Positions 37,641 to 39,548 of a stretch of DNA of 39,548 bases are shown piece by piece. A model generated the notes under the pieces. The model worked only from the letters and a program-made list of their open reading frames with translations, searched no databases and was not told where the DNA came from. This stretch comes from an uncultured Ruminiclostridium sp. Its GTDB lineage: Bacteria > Bacillota > Clostridia > Oscillospirales > Ruminococcaceae. The stretch is taken from positions 1-39,548 of the forward strand of contig CAJOMV010000043.1 in the NCBI GenBank assembly GCA_905235805.1, given 5' to 3'. The position numbers were made by a program, and so were the translations under genes. How positions within the stretch are numbered: the first letter of the stretch is position 1; each line of letters starts with the position of its first letter.

Positions 37641-39389
37641 TCATTCAAGTCCGCCGATGATCGTTTCGATCTCGCGGTCATATTCATTGAACATCTCCGG
37701 CTTATCGTTCGGAATGTCGTATTTCATCTTAATCAGCTTGTCGAACAGCCCCGTTCCGATGACAGCGCGCACGTTCACGCCGCGCGAAAGCGCCGCCTCA
37801 GCCGTGTCGTACAGCTTCAGTATCGTCCGCATCATCGAGAGCTGCTTGCTCATAGGCACGAAGGTATCGTCCTTGTGGAACGCGTTCTGCTGCAAAAATC
37901 CCACGCGTATCACCTTCGCCGCCTCGAGGACGAGCTTCTGGTCGTCCGGCAGCACGTCCGAGCCTATCAGCTTGACTATCTCCATGAGCTTGTTTTCTTC
38001 AAGCAGGATATTGCTTATTCGCTGGCGGACGGCGAGGAAATCCTTCCCCACGTTCTTCTCGTAGTACTCCTCAAAATCGGGGATATACTCCGAATAGCTT
38101 GTGAGCCAGTTTATCGCCGGGTAGTGTCTCGCGTAGGCGAGGGGCTTGTCGAGTGCTATGAAGCAGCGCACGAAGCGCTTGGTGTTCTGTGTTACAGGCT
38201 CGGAGAAGTCGGAGCCCGCGGGGGATACCGCGCCTATTATAGTGACGCTGCCGCGGCTGCCGGAGAGGACATTGCAGTTGCCCGCGCGCTCATAGAACTC
38301 CGCCAGTCGGGAGGGCAGGTACGCCGGGTAGCCTTCCTCGGCGGGCATTTCCTCCAATCGCCCGGATATCTCGCGGAGCGCTTCCGCCCAGCGGGAGGTC
38401 GAATCCGCCATTATCGCTATATCATACCCCATATCGCGGTAGTATTCCGCTATGGTGATACCCGTGTAAATGGACGCTTCACGCGCCGCGACGGGCATAT
38501 TTGAGGTGTTCGCTATCAGCACTGTACGGTCGGTGAGGTGCTTGCCGCTCTTGGGGTCGATGAGCTCGGAGAACTCCTCGAGCACCTGCGTCATCTCGTT
38601 TCCGCGCTCGCCGCAGCCGATGTACACGATTATATCCGCGTCGCACCATTTGGCTATCTGGTGCTGGGTCATGGTCTTACCGGTGCCGAAGCCTCCCGGT
38701 ATAGCCGCGGTGCCGCCCTTGGCGATAGGCACGATAGAATCGAGCACTCTCTGACCCGTTATCAGAGGGGTATTTATCGGAATTCTCGTCTTTACTGGTC
38801 TCGGTGTTCTTATCGCCCATTTCTGGCACAGTGTGAGTGGGATTTCCTCACCGCCTATATCAACCTTCAGTATAGTATCGTTCACCTTATACTTTCCGTT
38901 CGATGCGGCGTAAGTGACGGTGCATTCCGCGATATCAGGCGGCACCATTGCCTTATTCACGATCAGCGCGGTTTCCGGGCAGGTAGCGTATATCTGTCCC
39001 GCGGTGAGCGTATCGCCCTGCTTTGCGAGAACCGTCACATCGAACTCACGCTCGACGTCCACGGTGGGGATATCGCTGCCCTCGGTGACGTAAACGCCGT
39101 CGGTCTTTTTCATATCCCGCAGCGGTCTCGCGATCCCGTCGAATATGTTCGAGATTATCCCGGGACCGAGCGTTACGCTCATAGGCGCGCCGGAGCCCTT
39201 TACGGTCTCGCCGATTTTCAGACCGGCGGTGTTTTCATAGACCTGTATGGTGGTCATCTCGTCGTTCACGCCGATGACCTCTCCGATAAGTCTTTTTTCA
39301 CCTACATACACCATTTCCCGCATTGAGAAGTCCTTGGTATTCTGTATCTTTATAACAGGACCGTTGATAGCATAAATCTTGTTTGTCAT
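37641..39389 (-). CDS. ntpA: V-type ATP synthase catalytic subunit A
   Basis: Catalytic ATP-binding subunit, 582 aa. The P-loop PGGFGTGKT lies near residue 232, followed by YIGCGERGNEM with the catalytic Glu and MADSTSRWAEALREISGRLE. The bulge (non-homologous) region characteristic of subunit A is present between about 115 and 190. AAAGGA precedes the ATG at a nine-base distance. It is complete in the window. The stretch upstream to the window edge is non-coding and repeat-bearing, so subunits E, C, F, I and K, normally just upstream of A, are either beyond a repeat-containing gap or located elsewhere. Confidence 0.97.
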   Translation of the reverse strand: MTNKIYAINGPVIKIQNTKDFSMREMVYVGEKRLIGEVIGVNDEMTTIQVYENTAGLKIGETVKGSGAPMSVTLGPGIISNIFDGIARPLRDMKKTDGVYVTEGSDIPTVDVEREFDVTVLAKQGDTLTAGQIYATCPETALIVNKAMVPPDIAECTVTYAASNGKYKVNDTILKVDIGGEEIPLTLCQKWAIRTPRPVKTRIPINTPLITGQRVLDSIVPIAKGGTAAIPGGFGTGKTMTQHQIAKWCDADIIVYIGCGERGNEMTQVLEEFSELIDPKSGKHLTDRTVLIANTSNMPVAAREASIYTGITIAEYYRDMGYDIAIMADSTSRWAEALREISGRLEEMPAEEGYPAYLPSRLAEFYERAGNCNVLSGSRGSVTIIGAVSPAGSDFSEPVTQNTKRFVRCFIALDKPLAYARHYPAINWLTSYSEYIPDFEEYYEKNVGKDFLAVRQRISNILLEENKLMEIVKLIGSDVLPDDQKLVLEAAKVIRVGFLQQNAFHKDDTFVPMSKQLSMMRTILKLYDTAEAALSRGVNVRAVIGTGLFDKLIKMKYDIPNDKPEMFNEYDREIETIIGGLE

Positions 39390-39481
39390 TGGGTCTTATC
39401 CTTTCTTTGAAAAGGAAAATTCGTTTTATTTCGCCCGCGGAAGCACTCCTTCTTTTTTGGAGCATTCTGCCCGCGAGGCGA

Positions 39482-39541
39482 CTTACTTTCTGCCTGCAGG
39501 TGCAGAAAGTAAGCAAAGACCCCCGCCGGCTCGCCGGGGTC
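39482..39541. repeat. Palindromic intergenic repeat at the right edge
   Basis: CTTACTTTCTGC (39482-39493) and GCAGAAAGTAAG (39502-39513) form a perfect 12-bp stem, and a second GC-rich stem GACCCC...GGGGTC follows at 39518-39541. This pattern (CTTACTTTC, loop, GAAAGTAAGCAAAGA) is familiar as a multicopy intergenic element of Ruminococcaceae, from memory rather than a search. Confidence 0.5.
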
Positions 39542-39548
39542 GTTCGAA

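Overview
The window reads as chromosomal DNA of an anaerobic Gram-positive gut or rumen bacterium of the Clostridia, most like Ruminococcaceae/Oscillospiraceae. The evidence is strong AGGAGG-type ribosome binding sites, TTGACA/TATAAT promoters, lipobox lipoproteins, MsmX-dependent sugar ABC transport, a V-type ATPase, and overall gene content. This placement is inference. Nearly everything is on the minus strand, so transcription runs from high to low coordinates.

The main feature is a pectin/galacturonate utilisation locus (about 1.3-28.8 kb). From its upstream end it encodes a pectinesterase without a signal peptide, an AraC-type regulator and an orphan GltD-like oxidoreductase. A terminator and a 0.4 kb regulatory gap follow. 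Next come a membrane protein, two LplB/LplC-type permeases, a very long (751 aa) lipoprotein solute-binding protein, four small four-helix membrane proteins of unknown function around an MsmX-like ATPase, then GH28 polygalacturonase, GH105 unsaturated galacturonyl hydrolase, GH4 alpha-galacturonidase (CHEV motif) and an AEC carrier. The final stretch holds kduD, an Eda-VOC fusion, kdgK, a sugar isomerase-like TIM barrel, kduI, a second MsmX-like ATPase, uxaB, uxaA and uxaC. None of the polysaccharide enzymes carries a signal peptide. The picture is therefore uptake of (methylated) oligogalacturonides followed by intracellular demethylation and cleavage. Saturated galacturonate goes through UxaC-UxaB-UxaA and unsaturated products through KduI-KduD; both give KDG, then KdgK and Eda yield pyruvate and glyceraldehyde-3-phosphate. 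A diguanylate cyclase gene ends the left side.

Right of the pectin locus (29.6-34.3 kb) are a degenerate pyrophosphatase/histidine phosphatase fusion with its own promoter and a short upstream ORF, a GT2-GtrA-phosphodiester glycosidase fusion with a small membrane protein, and a divergent plus-strand cyclophilin-like lipoprotein.

From 34.3 to 35.6 kb lies a mosaic of intergenic repeats, a truncated gene remnant, an AT-rich island with a 100-aa ORFan and a 23-codon plus-strand ORF between two hairpins, and a structured non-coding stretch. The right end carries V-type ATPase subunits D, B and A, plus a palindromic repeat at the edge.

The most interesting unexplained items are the block of four tetraspan proteins around the transporter ATPase, a recurrent ACAAATCGGACA-like motif at pectin-locus control regions, the multidomain fusions, the MITE-like palindrome after the binding-protein gene, and the 23-codon ORF. 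No tRNA, rRNA, CRISPR array or transposase was seen.
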